Assembly (NCBI RefSeq): GCF_900696045.1
Contig: NZ_LR216287.1
Location: 2,399,854 to 2,463,853 of the forward strand
Origin: Candidatus Nitrosocosmicus franklandus
GTDB lineage: Archaea > Thermoproteota > Nitrososphaeria > Nitrososphaerales > Nitrososphaeraceae
Direction of reading: 5' to 3'
DNA length: 64,000 nt
Within the stretch, counting starts at the first letter, position 1, and each line of letters opens with the position of its first letter. The notes beneath the pieces are model-generated. The model saw only the letters and a program-made list of their open reading frames with translations, made no database searches and was not told where the DNA came from. Shown in pieces: positions 53,298 through 62,222 of this stretch. The position numbers and the translations under genes were made by a program.

Positions 53298-53912
53298 GTG
53301 CACACTAACCAAATTACAAAAGAGAGAGTATTTTCTGAGCTTCGTAAATGCATGGACCCCGAGATCCCGGTTAATGTAGTCGATCTTGGCCTGATCTATA
53401 ATGTTGATGTATCCGAAAAAAACAATGTGGATATTAAGATGACGATGACGACTCGTGGCTGTCCATTACACGATACTCTGGTTAAAGATGTAAAAAGATA
53501 TATTAATACTATAGAGGGGGTTGGATCTATTAATGTAGAGGTTGTTTGGGATCCTCCATGGTCCATAGATAAAATGAATCCGGCTGTTAGAGATAAATTG
53601 GGTTTTGGAAAACCTGCATTGAGATTCCAAATCGATTATGAACAATATAAGCCACAAAAAAGCGGAAAGGCTGTAAAACAAGAGGATGGCTCTCTTGCTT
53701 TAGTCAACGAACGAGAACAAGGCTTTATGGTTAATCAGAACATTATAGAGTTTTGGGATAGTTGTAACGGAAATAGGACCATTAATCAATTAGCAGATGA
53801 TTTTTCGCAAAAACTTAATCTACCACGACAACAGGTAGAGCAAGAAGTTGTCCAACTAATTCAACAATTATTAGAGGCAGAGTTATTGGTTCCTCCTCCA
53901 ACGAAAACCTAA
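53298..53912 (+). CDS. MIP18/DUF59 Fe-S assembly factor fused to a PqqD-like domain
   Basis: 204 residues from GTG 53298. The N-terminal domain (about 1-105) is the MIP18/SufT-type: MDPEIPVNVVDLGLIYNVDV and the conserved cysteine in TTRGCPLHDTL (C55), with VVWDPPWSIDKM. The C-terminal part (about 135-200) resembles a PqqD fold: GFMVNQNIIEFWDSCNGNRT, then INQLADDFSQKLNLPRQQVE. MIP18 proteins take part in Fe-S cluster maturation, and PqqD domains bind leader peptides or redox partners. The fusion is seen directly; what its PqqD part binds is unknown. It follows mtnA by 67 nt. Confidence 0.82.
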   Translation: MHTNQITKERVFSELRKCMDPEIPVNVVDLGLIYNVDVSEKNNVDIKMTMTTRGCPLHDTLVKDVKRYINTIEGVGSINVEVVWDPPWSIDKMNPAVRDKLGFGKPALRFQIDYEQYKPQKSGKAVKQEDGSLALVNEREQGFMVNQNIIEFWDSCNGNRTINQLADDFSQKLNLPRQQVEQEVVQLIQQLLEAELLVPPPTKT

Positions 53913-53947
53913 AGTACTCTTTATTTATATCGATGTAGATATTCCGG

Positions 53948-54343
53948 TTATTTGTTATTATTATTGTCATTATTGTTTTCTGGCTCTTTTAATTTGGCAG
54001 AAATCATCTTTCTCAAATCATCATCCGACAAATTGTCATAGTGGTCTATGCTAAGGGATGTTGCAATTAATTCTAGTTTTTCTCTTTCGGATGCTATTGG
54101 CCGTTGAATTTTAGGACCTATATAATCATGTCTTGAGGACTTTGTGGGGGAATTTGATATTATCATATCTTTTTGGCTAGCTATTTTTGTTCTCGCTTTT
54201 TCGTATTCGCCAAGTATTCTTCCAACCGACCTAGAAAAACTTGTGATCTTAGTTGGAAAAATAAATATGATGATAACAACTATGATTATAAACCATTCAG
54301 ATCCTGCTATATTAAGCTCATAGACAGGGAATAACATTATCAT
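53948..54343 (-). CDS. tatA: TatA/B-like twin-arginine translocation protein
   Basis: 131 residues. An N-terminal membrane helix (about 16-30, EWFIIIVVIIIFIFP) followed by KITSFSRSVGRILGEYEKAR is the TatA/Hcf106 pattern: membrane span, hinge with a proline, amphipathic helix with GR..GEYEKA. The C-terminal tail ends in an Asn-rich repeat. No tatC gene is nearby. The Sec system (secY) is elsewhere in the window. Start ATG 54343 (a second ATG lies two codons in). Confidence 0.7.
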   Translation of the reverse strand: MIMLFPVYELNIAGSEWFIIIVVIIIFIFPTKITSFSRSVGRILGEYEKARTKIASQKDMIISNSPTKSSRHDYIGPKIQRPIASEREKLELIATSLSIDHYDNLSDDDLRKMISAKLKEPENNNDNNNNK

Positions 54344-54482
54344 ACTAATAAAATACTCTTTTGTAAATATTCTTTTATTTAGTCAAAATTGCACTACCAT
54401 GGGCTATTTTTCGTTAGTCTATTTTACTTTTTGAAATGTACCTAATATAGATATAATAATCAGTTAATAAAATATTCAATCT

Positions 54483-55883
54483 GTGAAATCGGGAGGAACT
54501 AAATCTGTCCCTCATAATCCTAACTTAACTGATACTAATAGGGAACCAATTGAAAGTATCATTGGTAAGTTTCGATCAGGCGAATATATGGTAGCTGTTT
54601 ATGGACTGGGTCATGTGGGCGCTCCTCTAACCTCTGTTTGGCTCAGGGCAGGTGTTAAGGTAATCGGTGTAGACAAATCAAGTAGGGTTATCGAAAATAC
54701 TAGGAATGGAATTACTCATATTCCTGAGCCACTCGTTAACGAATCTTTTTCTCAAGGGATACGTGAGGGTCGGTTTTTAGTATATGATGATCCCATAAAA
54801 GCTTCTGTAGATTCCAAATTAAAGATGATATGTGTCCCGGTTCTTGTAAAAAAAAATAAACCAGACCTGTCAATAATTAAGGAAGTTGTAGTATCAATCA
54901 GCAAAGGATTAAAAAAAGATGACATTGTATCGATTCATCCTTCACTTCCTCCTTTAACTACTGAGAGAGTATTGATTCCTTTGCTTGAAAAGCATAGTGG
55001 GTTAAAATCAAAATCTGATTTTTCTGTTATATATAATCCTGAACGCATCTACGAGGGACGAGCTATATACGATATCGAGGAAGGTCATCCTGGAATCGTA
55101 TCCGCAGATGACGCTCATTCCTTGCAAATAGCAGAAGCCCTATTTTCTATGTTATACGGAAAGGGCATTGTAAAGATTCTTGGGATTAAAATTGCAGAAG
55201 CAGAAAAGTTATTTGAAGGTGTGTATAGGGATGTGAATATCTCTTTGGCCAACGAGTTAGCAAGATTGTGTGATCGGTTAAATATTGACTTTTGGAAAGC
55301 CAAAAAAGCTGCCAACTCTCAAAGTTTCTGTCACATCCATGATCCAGGAATCGGCGTAGGAGGTGCATGTATACCGGTTTACCCACAATTCATTATAGAT
55401 GTAGGATTACGAAACAAAGTAAATTGCAAGATCACAAAAACTGCAAGGGCAATTAATAATGAGATGCCAAAGTATTCTTTATATAAAGCCCTAAAACTTA
55501 TCAAGGGACGGTATTCGAGAAGATCTAAAATAACAATTTTAGGCCTTGCATTTCGCGGAGGTGTTTCAGATACCCGTTTGTCACCCACTTTTGATCTACT
55601 TAAAGAACTCGCAAGATTAAAGATTAAAGATGTAATTGTACATGATCCATTAGTTACTGATTCAGAGTTAATTACTAAATTTAAAAATGCGAGACTTGTA
55701 TCAGACTTAACCGAAGCCATTTCTGAAAGGGATTTAATCATCTTGGCTACTAACCATAAGGAGTATTCTAATATCGATCCCTCTATTTTAGGTAAAACTC
55801 CGATCTATGATGGACGGGGGATATTGCATCCAGAGATGTTCGAAAAAGACCTTTTTGGAGGCATAGGTAGACCTTCAAGTTGA
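54483..55883 (+). CDS. nucleotide-sugar dehydrogenase (UDP-ManNAc / UDP-glucose type)
   Basis: 466 residues of the UDP-sugar 6-dehydrogenase family, which oxidises the C6 alcohol of a UDP-sugar to a carboxylate for surface glycans. The Rossmann loop AVYGLGHVGAPL is at about 37-48; the central YNPERIYEGRAI and the EAEKLFEGVYRDVNISLANELA helix fit UDP-N-acetylmannosamine dehydrogenases. The catalytic cysteine is C296 in GVGGACIPVYP. The 'PERIYEG' rather than 'PEFLREG' sequence favours the WecC branch. Start GTG 54483. Confidence 0.85.
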   Translation: MKSGGTKSVPHNPNLTDTNREPIESIIGKFRSGEYMVAVYGLGHVGAPLTSVWLRAGVKVIGVDKSSRVIENTRNGITHIPEPLVNESFSQGIREGRFLVYDDPIKASVDSKLKMICVPVLVKKNKPDLSIIKEVVVSISKGLKKDDIVSIHPSLPPLTTERVLIPLLEKHSGLKSKSDFSVIYNPERIYEGRAIYDIEEGHPGIVSADDAHSLQIAEALFSMLYGKGIVKILGIKIAEAEKLFEGVYRDVNISLANELARLCDRLNIDFWKAKKAANSQSFCHIHDPGIGVGGACIPVYPQFIIDVGLRNKVNCKITKTARAINNEMPKYSLYKALKLIKGRYSRRSKITILGLAFRGGVSDTRLSPTFDLLKELARLKIKDVIVHDPLVTDSELITKFKNARLVSDLTEAISERDLIILATNHKEYSNIDPSILGKTPIYDGRGILHPEMFEKDLFGGIGRPSS

Positions 55884-55931
55884 ACTCGGTATTTTGAAAA
55901 AATCTAGATCAAAATAACATTTTTATTATTT

Positions 55932-56507
55932 ATGTTATCAAACAAAGAGATTATGGTCAAGACACAATCCGCCCAGAAGTTAGTTTCAGGTTCTCCTGCA
56001 CCAAATTTTTCTTTAAGAGGAGTTGACGATAAAATCTATAGCCTAAAAGACATTAAATCCAAATCTTTACTAATTGTATTTATTTGTAATCACTGTCCCT
56101 ATGTTAAGGCTAGGATCTCTGACCTTGTCTCGTTGCAATCAAAGTTTGATAACTCTGACTTTCAAATAATTGGAATTAATAGTAATGATCCAAATTATGA
56201 AGGAGAAGGTTTTGATAATATGGTGAAATTTGCAAAGGAATATTCACTAAATTTTCCGTATTTAATTGACGAGACTCAAAGTGTCGCTAAGGATTATGGG
56301 GCAGTTTGTACACCAGACCCTTTCCTATTTGATGAGTCGAAAAATCTAGTTTACCATGGAAAAATTAACGATGCCTTAGAGCCAAATGCCGTCCCAACTA
56401 TTAATATCATGGAGGAAAATGTTAGGAAAGTGATAGGAGGCAAAAAGAATGAAATCCAAAAAGATTTCGATCCATCAATTGGTTGTTCAATAAAGTGGAT
56501 TAATTAG
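55932..56507 (+). CDS. thioredoxin-like (AhpC/TSA, PRX-like 1) protein
   Basis: 191 residues with SPAPNFSLRGVDDKIYSL and the active-site region FICNHCPYVKARI, i.e. C52 and C55, followed by YGAVCTPDPFLFDESKNLVYHG. This CNHCPYV pattern belongs to a widespread redoxin family annotated as thioredoxin-family or AhpC/TSA proteins. No signal peptide, so cytoplasmic. The redox partner is unknown. ATG 55932 or a second ATG at 55953. Confidence 0.85.
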   Translation: MLSNKEIMVKTQSAQKLVSGSPAPNFSLRGVDDKIYSLKDIKSKSLLIVFICNHCPYVKARISDLVSLQSKFDNSDFQIIGINSNDPNYEGEGFDNMVKFAKEYSLNFPYLIDETQSVAKDYGAVCTPDPFLFDESKNLVYHGKINDALEPNAVPTINIMEENVRKVIGGKKNEIQKDFDPSIGCSIKWIN

Positions 56508-56566
56508 AATATAATCTCTTTTTAGAATTTAATTACCAATGACAAAATGAAACATTTCAGTTAAGT

Positions 56567-56579
56567 AATTATAAAATAT
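56567..56579 (+). promoter_or_regulatory. TATA-like box of the leucyl aminopeptidase gene
   Basis: AATTATAAAATAT lies 16-28 nt before ATG 56595, the spacing expected of a leaderless mRNA. Confidence 0.4.
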
Positions 56580-56594
56580 AGTCTAAATAGCGCT

Positions 56595-58115
56595 ATGGTA
56601 AAAATAACAACTGCTAGTCCGGATAAGGTTGATCTAACTGACGGTGTACTTGTTGTCGGCGTTACAGAAGATGAGGGTATTCGTAATTTCTTTGTCAAAG
56701 ACTCAAGGTTGAGTCATATTATAAAACAAATTGATTCCTTCGGACAGGAAAGATTGAACAATATTAAAAAATATGGAAAAAGCATGACCTTGGGACTAAA
56801 TTTAGACAATTCTCCAATTATGATTTTGTTAATCGGTTTGGGAGAATCTGGCAAGCTCGATTCTGATCGCATCAGACATATTGGTGGATTGATCTCGCTT
56901 AGGTGTAAAGAATTAAATTATGAAAAAATTAATGTCTTGAAATTTTTTTCAGAATCTGGATTGACTGAATCATTTGTTGAAGGATTGGTATTGGCACAGT
57001 ATGAGTTTAATAACTTCAAAGAACAAGGATCGGAAACTGAGCAAAAACAATCATTTTTTGAAAAATGCACGATAAATATGATTACTGGTGAAAGCCAGCT
57101 AGAAACAGACCAAATACAAATAAACAAAACACTAGTTGTATGTGAAGCAGTTTTTTTTAGTAGAGATTTGGCTAACTCACCTCCTAATTATATCAATCCA
57201 GATGCCCTCGCTGCCCATGCAAAGTCCTTAGAATCTATAGACAATATCGATGTCCAAATATTTGATCAAGATCAAATCAAACAAATGGGTATGAATGGGA
57301 TAATTTCTGTTGGTAAAGGAAGCCAAAATGAACCCAAGCTTATCGTAGTAAATTACAATAATTCAAAAAGCAATGAAAAACCAATCCTGTTAATTGGTAA
57401 GGCCGTGACTTTTGATACTGGGGGAATATCGATCAAACCCAGCGATCGAATGGATGAAATGAAATTTGATAAGAGTGGAGGCTGTACCGTCTTGGGTATT
57501 ATGAAAGCTGTGGGAAATCTTGCTCTTCCAATAAATGTTATAGCTATTATCCCAGCGGTTGAAAACATGCCTTCGGGATCTTCATATCGACCAGGAGATA
57601 TAATTAGGATGTATAATGGTAAAACCGTGGAGGTACTGAATACTGACGCTGAAGGTAGAATGATTTTAGCTGATGCTTTGGCATTTGGTATCTCAAAGTA
57701 CTCGCCAAAGTATGTTGTCGATTTCGCTACTTTAACAGGAGCATGTATAATTGCGTTGGGAACGAACGTAGCTGGAATTATTGGGAATAATGACAAGTTA
57801 ATTCATGGTTTGATTTCTGCGTCTAAGACTACAGGAGAAAAAATTTGGCAACTTCCATTGTTCGAAGAGTATTTCGATTTAATAAAAAGCAATGTTGCTT
57901 CTATAAAGAATATTGGAGGCCGAACAGGAGGTACAATAACGGCTGCTGCATTCTTATCTAAGTTTGTAGATTCCGTACCTTGGGCTCATTTTGATATTGC
58001 TGGAACTGCATGGACTCAAGATGGTACTGCTGAAAGGAGCTATAATCCCAAAGGAGCTACTGGATTCGGAATCCGCTTGTTATTAAATTATCTGCAAAAC
58101 AATAATGATTTTTAG
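56595..58115 (+). CDS. pepA: leucyl aminopeptidase (M17)
   Basis: 506-residue dinuclear-metal aminopeptidase. The C-terminal catalytic domain contains LIGKAVTFDTGGISIKPSD, the KSGGCTVLGIMKAV region, and the M17 signature VEVLNTDAEGRMILADAL, with the metal ligands in these blocks. IGGRTGGTITAAAFLSKFV follows. The N-terminal domain (1-160) matches the family. It trims peptides in the cytoplasm. Confidence 0.95.
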   Translation: MVKITTASPDKVDLTDGVLVVGVTEDEGIRNFFVKDSRLSHIIKQIDSFGQERLNNIKKYGKSMTLGLNLDNSPIMILLIGLGESGKLDSDRIRHIGGLISLRCKELNYEKINVLKFFSESGLTESFVEGLVLAQYEFNNFKEQGSETEQKQSFFEKCTINMITGESQLETDQIQINKTLVVCEAVFFSRDLANSPPNYINPDALAAHAKSLESIDNIDVQIFDQDQIKQMGMNGIISVGKGSQNEPKLIVVNYNNSKSNEKPILLIGKAVTFDTGGISIKPSDRMDEMKFDKSGGCTVLGIMKAVGNLALPINVIAIIPAVENMPSGSSYRPGDIIRMYNGKTVEVLNTDAEGRMILADALAFGISKYSPKYVVDFATLTGACIIALGTNVAGIIGNNDKLIHGLISASKTTGEKIWQLPLFEEYFDLIKSNVASIKNIGGRTGGTITAAAFLSKFVDSVPWAHFDIAGTAWTQDGTAERSYNPKGATGFGIRLLLNYLQNNNDF

Positions 58116-58130
58116 TATACATTACTAATC

Positions 58131-58138
58131 CTTTTCTA
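58131..58138. repeat. target site duplication, left (8 bp)
   Basis: CTTTTCTA, repeated at 58812-58819 on the other side of the insertion sequence. An 8-bp duplication is the rule for the IS6 family. Confidence 0.85.
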
Positions 58139-58154
58139 GGCTCTGTTCACTTAA
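58139..58154. repeat. left terminal inverted repeat of the IS
   Basis: GGCTCTGTTCACTTAA, matching the complement of 58796-58811 at 15 of 16 positions. Confidence 0.9.
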
Positions 58155-58758
58155 TATGTTTTATTTCATTGTTATGATAGTCTACAAAGAGCCGCAGCCA
58201 ATTCCGTACATGCTTTAACTTGCAGTTCTTTATTCTACAAGGAAAGTAGTCATCGAAACTTTCGGTTCTATCCTTTATGTATTGCATCTTTCTTTCAATC
58301 AGACTTTTCTCCAGAGAGGAATGAATGTGATGATCGAGATTTAAGAATCTACAGGCCATTGGATACCAAGTACCTCCATCATCAGTCGAAACTGGATGAA
58401 TTCCATGAATCTTGACTAAATCTGAAATGAATCTTTCAGCTACAAACATGTTTCTTTCTTTAGAGATAGACAGTGCGAGAATTTGCCTGTTTTCTGTCTG
58501 GTTCAGTTGCAACCCAGAGCCAGACAAACTCTGATCCCACCTTTAACATGGTCTCATCTATTATATACTCTAGAACTCTTCTTCTAGTTGACTTAGCTTT
58601 TGAGGCTCGTACTTTTGAATCCAGTTCCAGATGGAAACGTGATTTCTCTTGTATATCTGAGATAATCTTTCCGAGGCTTTCCTTAAGGATAGGCCTGAAA
58701 AGTACAAATGCAACCCATAATATACATACTTTGAAGGCGTTCTGTTTCTAGTAAGCAT
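58147..58758 (-). pseudogene. broken IS6-type DDE transposase
   Basis: The reading begins at ATG 58758 with RTPSKYVYYGLHLYFSGLSL and RNHVSIWNWIQKYEP, the usual N-terminus. At about 58580-58600 the frame must shift to continue with STRRRVLEYIIDETMLKVGS and EFVWLWVATEPDRKQ (first aspartate in IIDET). At about 58480-58495 a second shift leads to ILALSISKERNMFVAERFIS, VSTDDGGTWYPMACRFL (second aspartate) and SLEKSLIERKMQYIKDRTE (glutamate). All three catalytic residues remain but in different frames, so the copy is inactive unless another copy acts in trans. Confidence 0.88.
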
Positions 58759-58795
58759 AAAAGAAATGGAATGCTTTCAAGCTATAGGTTTATCG

Positions 58796-58811
58796 TTAAA
58801 TGAACAGAGCC
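58796..58811. repeat. right terminal inverted repeat of the IS
   Basis: TTAAATGAACAGAGCC, the complement of the left end with one mismatch. Confidence 0.9.
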
Positions 58812-58819
58812 CTTTTCTA
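58812..58819. repeat. target site duplication, right (8 bp)
   Basis: CTTTTCTA, identical to 58131-58138. Confidence 0.85.
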
Positions 58820-58868
58820 TCATCTAATTCTTTTAAGCAATTTAATGAAGATGAGGTGATGAAGAGAA

Positions 58869-58987
58869 GGTGCCAGCACTGCTGTTTCCCAACGGCTCTC
58901 GCACGTCAGTATCCAGCAGCGACGTTAGGTTTGACTTCCGGGTTCGGAATGGGACCGGGTCGGGCCCTAACGCTATGGCCGGCTACC
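58869..58987 (-). rRNA. rrf: 5S ribosomal RNA
   Basis: Read on the - strand, the 119 nt start GGTAGCCGGCCATAGCG and end GTGCTGGCACC. The 5' GCCGGC pairs with the 3' GCTGGC in helix I, flanked by GGT/ACC pairing. The internal CCCGGTCCCATTCCGAACCC block and GGAAGTCAAACC are universal 5S elements. It stands alone, away from 16S and 23S genes, as is common in Thaumarchaeota. An AT-rich stretch near 59004-59013 is placed about 25 nt upstream as a TATA box. Confidence 0.95.
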
Positions 58988-59255
58988 ATTAAATACTAAA
59001 TTCGTTAATTTAATTCTTACTAAATGAAACTGCTGTCATGGCATCTCATTATCAAAATAGCCCTTCTAACCTGCTACCTATTTTGTTACCTAAAAACAAA
59101 CAATAACAAAGTTGAATATGGATTCTTGTTATTATTTATATAACTTATTTATAAGACCAGTAATGACGATAGATTAACATGTTTTTCATACCTGTATTTA
59201 ATATTGTATAATTCCAGGATTTATATGAAAGATCGGTGAATATATATTATAAAGA

Positions 59256-61061
59256 TTGGATAAACGTGGAAATTCGATTCATAGAGTTGCTGTACTTGAT
59301 CAGGATTTGTGTCAACCTAGGAAATGTGGTTTAGAGTGCATAATATATTGTCCAGTTAATAAGACTGGTGGCGAATGCATCGTTCAAAGACCAGAAGATG
59401 GCAAAGCACTAATTTCCGAAGACTTGTGTACAGGTTGTACAATCTGTATCAAAAAGTGCCCATTTGATGCAATCGTTATCGTCAATCTAGCTCAAGAAAT
59501 AGGAGTCGACAAGATTCATCAATATGGTATAAACAGCTTTAGATTATACAAGATCCCAATACCCAAAGAAGGAACTGTTACAGGATTAGTTGGACGAAAC
59601 GGAATGGGAAAATCGACTATTATAAATCTTTTATCGGGAAATTTAAAACCAAATTTTGGAGAATTCGAACGAGATCTATCGTGGGAGGAAATATTGCAGA
59701 GAACAACTAACATTGAATTAAGAAAACATTTCGAAAAAATTCAAGCCAAGACATTGAGAACCTCAATAAAACCTCAGCTTGTATATCTTATACCTAAAGT
59801 ATTCAAGGGTACTGTTGAGGAATTATTGAAGAAGTATGATGAGAGAAATGTTACTCAATCTCTGATCACAGAACTTGGGTTGAATAATTCATTGCGTAAA
59901 CAATTGAATACGCTAAGTGGAGGGGAACTTCAACGTGTAGCCGTAGCTGTGGCAGCTGCTAAAGATGCAGATTATTATTTTTTCGATGAGCCCTCATCAT
60001 TTAACGATATCTTTCAAAGATTAGCCGTTGGGCGAGTTATAAGTAATTTAGCCAAGGAGGGGAAGAGCGTAATGATTGTGGAACACGATATGTCATTACT
60101 TGACTATCTTTCAGACAATATTTACATAACCTACGGCGAGCCTGGCGCTTATGGAATCGTTTCTTCCCTACAAAGTACAAAAGTTGGAATTAATAATTTC
60201 TTGGAGGGTTATATACCAACTGAGAACATTCGATTTAGGGACAAGGCCTATAAGTTTGATATTTCGAGCATAACAGAGTCTGTTCTTTCAACCTCGTCTA
60301 TTGTTCAGTATCCATCACTTGAAAAGACTCTTGGACATTTTAGAGTAAATATTGAAGGAGGCAACATCCAACAAGGTGAGGTGATTGGAATCGTAGGAGC
60401 TAATGCATTAGGTAAAACGACTTTCATGCGAATGCTAGCAGGCATGGATAAACCAGACAATGGGACATTGGATACCAACGTCAAGATATCGTATAAACCA
60501 CAATATTTGAATCAAGAGATAGAGGGAGACGTACGTTCTCTGATATACTCTGTCAATGGCGGTCCCTTCGAAGGAACTTTAGCAGAGGAGCATGTTTTTT
60601 CTCCACTGGGTTTAAAAAAACTTTATGATAAATCCATAAAAGGTTTAAGCGGCGGTGAGCTCCAAAAGGTAGCTGTGTCATTGTCTTTGATAAGAGATGC
60701 AGATATTTATGCTCTTGACGAACCGTCTGCATTTCTGGATATTGAGGATAGAATAGTTCTTGCAAAGTTTATACAGAGATTTATAAAGTCAAAAGGAAAA
60801 TCTGCTCTGATAATAGACCATGATATCCAACTCATCGATCTTGTTTCAGATAGGCTTATTATTTTCGAAGGTACACCTGGCGTTGAAGGTAAGGGTACAT
60901 CACCAATTTCCAAGGAGACTGGTATGAATGACTTTCTTAAATCTTTATCAATTTCATTTCGACGAGACGAAACTACAGGTCGCCCTAGGGTAAATAAAGA
61001 GAATAGCAGACTAGATAGACAGCAGAAAACAGAGGGAAATTATTATTATATAAAGAATTAG
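59256..61061 (+). CDS. abce1: ribosome-recycling ATPase ABCE1 (RLI)
   Basis: 601-residue ribosome-splitting factor. Two 4Fe-4S clusters are bound by the N-terminal ferredoxin-like domain: CQPRKCGLECIIYCP and CTGCTICIKKCPFDAI. Two ABC ATPase domains follow, with Walker A GRNGMGKST and GANALGKTT, signatures LSGGELQRVAVAVAAA and LSGGELQKVAVSLSLI, Walker B ending FFDEPSSFND and ALDEPSAFLD, and H-loops VEHDMSLLD and IDHDIQLID. The last 30 residues are a charged tail. TTG 59256 is the start; a TATA-like box lies near 59218-59228. Confidence 0.96.
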   Translation: MDKRGNSIHRVAVLDQDLCQPRKCGLECIIYCPVNKTGGECIVQRPEDGKALISEDLCTGCTICIKKCPFDAIVIVNLAQEIGVDKIHQYGINSFRLYKIPIPKEGTVTGLVGRNGMGKSTIINLLSGNLKPNFGEFERDLSWEEILQRTTNIELRKHFEKIQAKTLRTSIKPQLVYLIPKVFKGTVEELLKKYDERNVTQSLITELGLNNSLRKQLNTLSGGELQRVAVAVAAAKDADYYFFDEPSSFNDIFQRLAVGRVISNLAKEGKSVMIVEHDMSLLDYLSDNIYITYGEPGAYGIVSSLQSTKVGINNFLEGYIPTENIRFRDKAYKFDISSITESVLSTSSIVQYPSLEKTLGHFRVNIEGGNIQQGEVIGIVGANALGKTTFMRMLAGMDKPDNGTLDTNVKISYKPQYLNQEIEGDVRSLIYSVNGGPFEGTLAEEHVFSPLGLKKLYDKSIKGLSGGELQKVAVSLSLIRDADIYALDEPSAFLDIEDRIVLAKFIQRFIKSKGKSALIIDHDIQLIDLVSDRLIIFEGTPGVEGKGTSPISKETGMNDFLKSLSISFRRDETTGRPRVNKENSRLDRQQKTEGNYYYIKN

Positions 61062-61084
61062 GAAAAGTTTGTTTCAATATTCAT

Positions 61085-61939
61085 ATGAGTAAATATCTCA
61101 AAACACTTCTTCGAGGAACGTTACCCGATGATGAGCTAAAATTACTTTATTCATCGTATGATATCATTGGTGATATTGCTATAATAAAAATTCCAGAGGC
61201 ACTAATGAATTATAAGAATATAATCGGAAAGACTCTACTCAAGAATATAAAGAATATCAATACCGTTCTCATGCAAAGTAATCCTGTATCTGGAGAATAC
61301 AGGCTGCGAGATGTTGACTACATAGCAGGAGATGAGAAATATCTTACCTTATACAAGGAATTTGGCTGCAAATTTCTAGTTAATGTTGCTACTTCGTATT
61401 TTTCTCCTAGGTTGTCAACAGAGCGTCTTCGGATCTCGGTGTTGGTGAAACCGAATGAATTAGTACTGAATATGTTCGCAGGAGTTGGAACCTTCTCCAT
61501 AGTAATGGCTAAAAAAAAACCATTGAAAGTCATTAATATCGACTCTAATTTGGATGCACACATTTTAGACCAAATAAATTCTAAAATAAACGGGGTACAA
61601 CGACATATTATTTCACTTCACGGTGATGCTAGGAATATTCTTCAAAAAGGAAATTATTTAAATAACTTTGACAGAATCTTATTGCCTTTACCAGAGAAGG
61701 CATATGAATTCTTGGATGTTGCTTTGTCCTGCTTAAAACAGTCTGGAGGTATTATACATTTTTTTTCTCATGTTAAGAGTGATGCCAAGAAAAAGGTAGT
61801 GTTTGAATCTGAAAAGCATATCGCAAGACTATTTTCAGAACGTACCTGTGATTATCAAATTTTGCATACACAAATAGTGAGGGATGTAGCGCCCCGAATT
61901 TATCAGACTGTTACTGATATTCAGATTAACAAACTTTAA
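61085..61939 (+). CDS. trm5: tRNA (guanine-37-N1) methyltransferase Trm5
   Basis: 284-residue SAM-dependent enzyme that makes m1G37 in tRNA and prevents frameshifting. The family block FLVNVATSYFSPRLSTERLR is followed by the SAM loop VLNMFAGVGTFSIVMAKKK, IINIDSNLDAH and the NLP-type motif LPLPEKAYEFLDVAL. It is shorter than Trm5a forms, closer to Trm5b/c, and lacks the D1 RNA-binding domain in full length. It comes 23 nt after ABCE1. Confidence 0.87.
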   Translation: MSKYLKTLLRGTLPDDELKLLYSSYDIIGDIAIIKIPEALMNYKNIIGKTLLKNIKNINTVLMQSNPVSGEYRLRDVDYIAGDEKYLTLYKEFGCKFLVNVATSYFSPRLSTERLRISVLVKPNELVLNMFAGVGTFSIVMAKKKPLKVINIDSNLDAHILDQINSKINGVQRHIISLHGDARNILQKGNYLNNFDRILLPLPEKAYEFLDVALSCLKQSGGIIHFFSHVKSDAKKKVVFESEKHIARLFSERTCDYQILHTQIVRDVAPRIYQTVTDIQINKL

Positions 61940-61966
61940 TTCTAGAAATAGATTATTTTTCTTTGT

Positions 61967-62167
61967 TTATTGTTCTTTTTCGTTAATCGTTAGTGTAATT
62001 CCTATCCACCCCAATATGAAACATATTACTCCAACTATTACTGCCACTGTGAGCTTTAAGAGTAGTAAGCCGTAATCAGTAGCAAACAAAATGTAGATAT
62101 AAACGAAAAAAAATACAAGTGCGATTACCAACAGACCGATTCCTTTAATTTTTTCTGCCCCTTTCAT
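61967..62167 (-). CDS. small two-span membrane protein
   Basis: 66 residues with two predicted membrane helices (about 10-30, IGLLVIALVFFFVYIYILFA; about 36-57, LLKLTVAVIVGVICFILGWIG), a basic N-terminus and an acidic C-terminus. No family recognised. It is convergent with trm5 and codirectional with the CobT-like gene 55 nt upstream. Confidence 0.6.
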   Translation of the reverse strand: MKGAEKIKGIGLLVIALVFFFVYIYILFATDYGLLLLKLTVAVIVGVICFILGWIGITLTINEKEQ

Positions 62168-62222
62168 AATTTTTTCATTCCAGAGTTCTGCTATTTATAG
62201 TATTGATTTGCTATCTGTTTTC

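Larger units (their letters stand above)
58139..58811 (-). mobile_element. IS6-like insertion sequence, 673 bp
   Basis: The terminal inverted repeats are GGCTCTGTTCACTTAA at 58139-58154 and its complement (one mismatch) at 58796-58811, flanked by an exact 8-bp duplication. The GGCNCTGTT end and the DDE transposase type fit the IS6 family of archaea. The transposase runs on the - strand and is broken by two frameshifts. The element sits 57 bp from the 3' end of the 5S rRNA gene and just after pepA. Confidence 0.88.

Noticed and set aside
58766-58999. + strand frame crossing the IS end and the 5S rRNA
   Set aside because: It runs through the terminal inverted repeat and the rRNA gene, so it cannot be coding.
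59024-59143. 39-codon hydrophobic frame upstream of the 5S gene on the + strand
   Set aside because: It lies antisense to the 5S promoter region, has no promoter or conserved motif, and AT-rich spacer often gives such frames.
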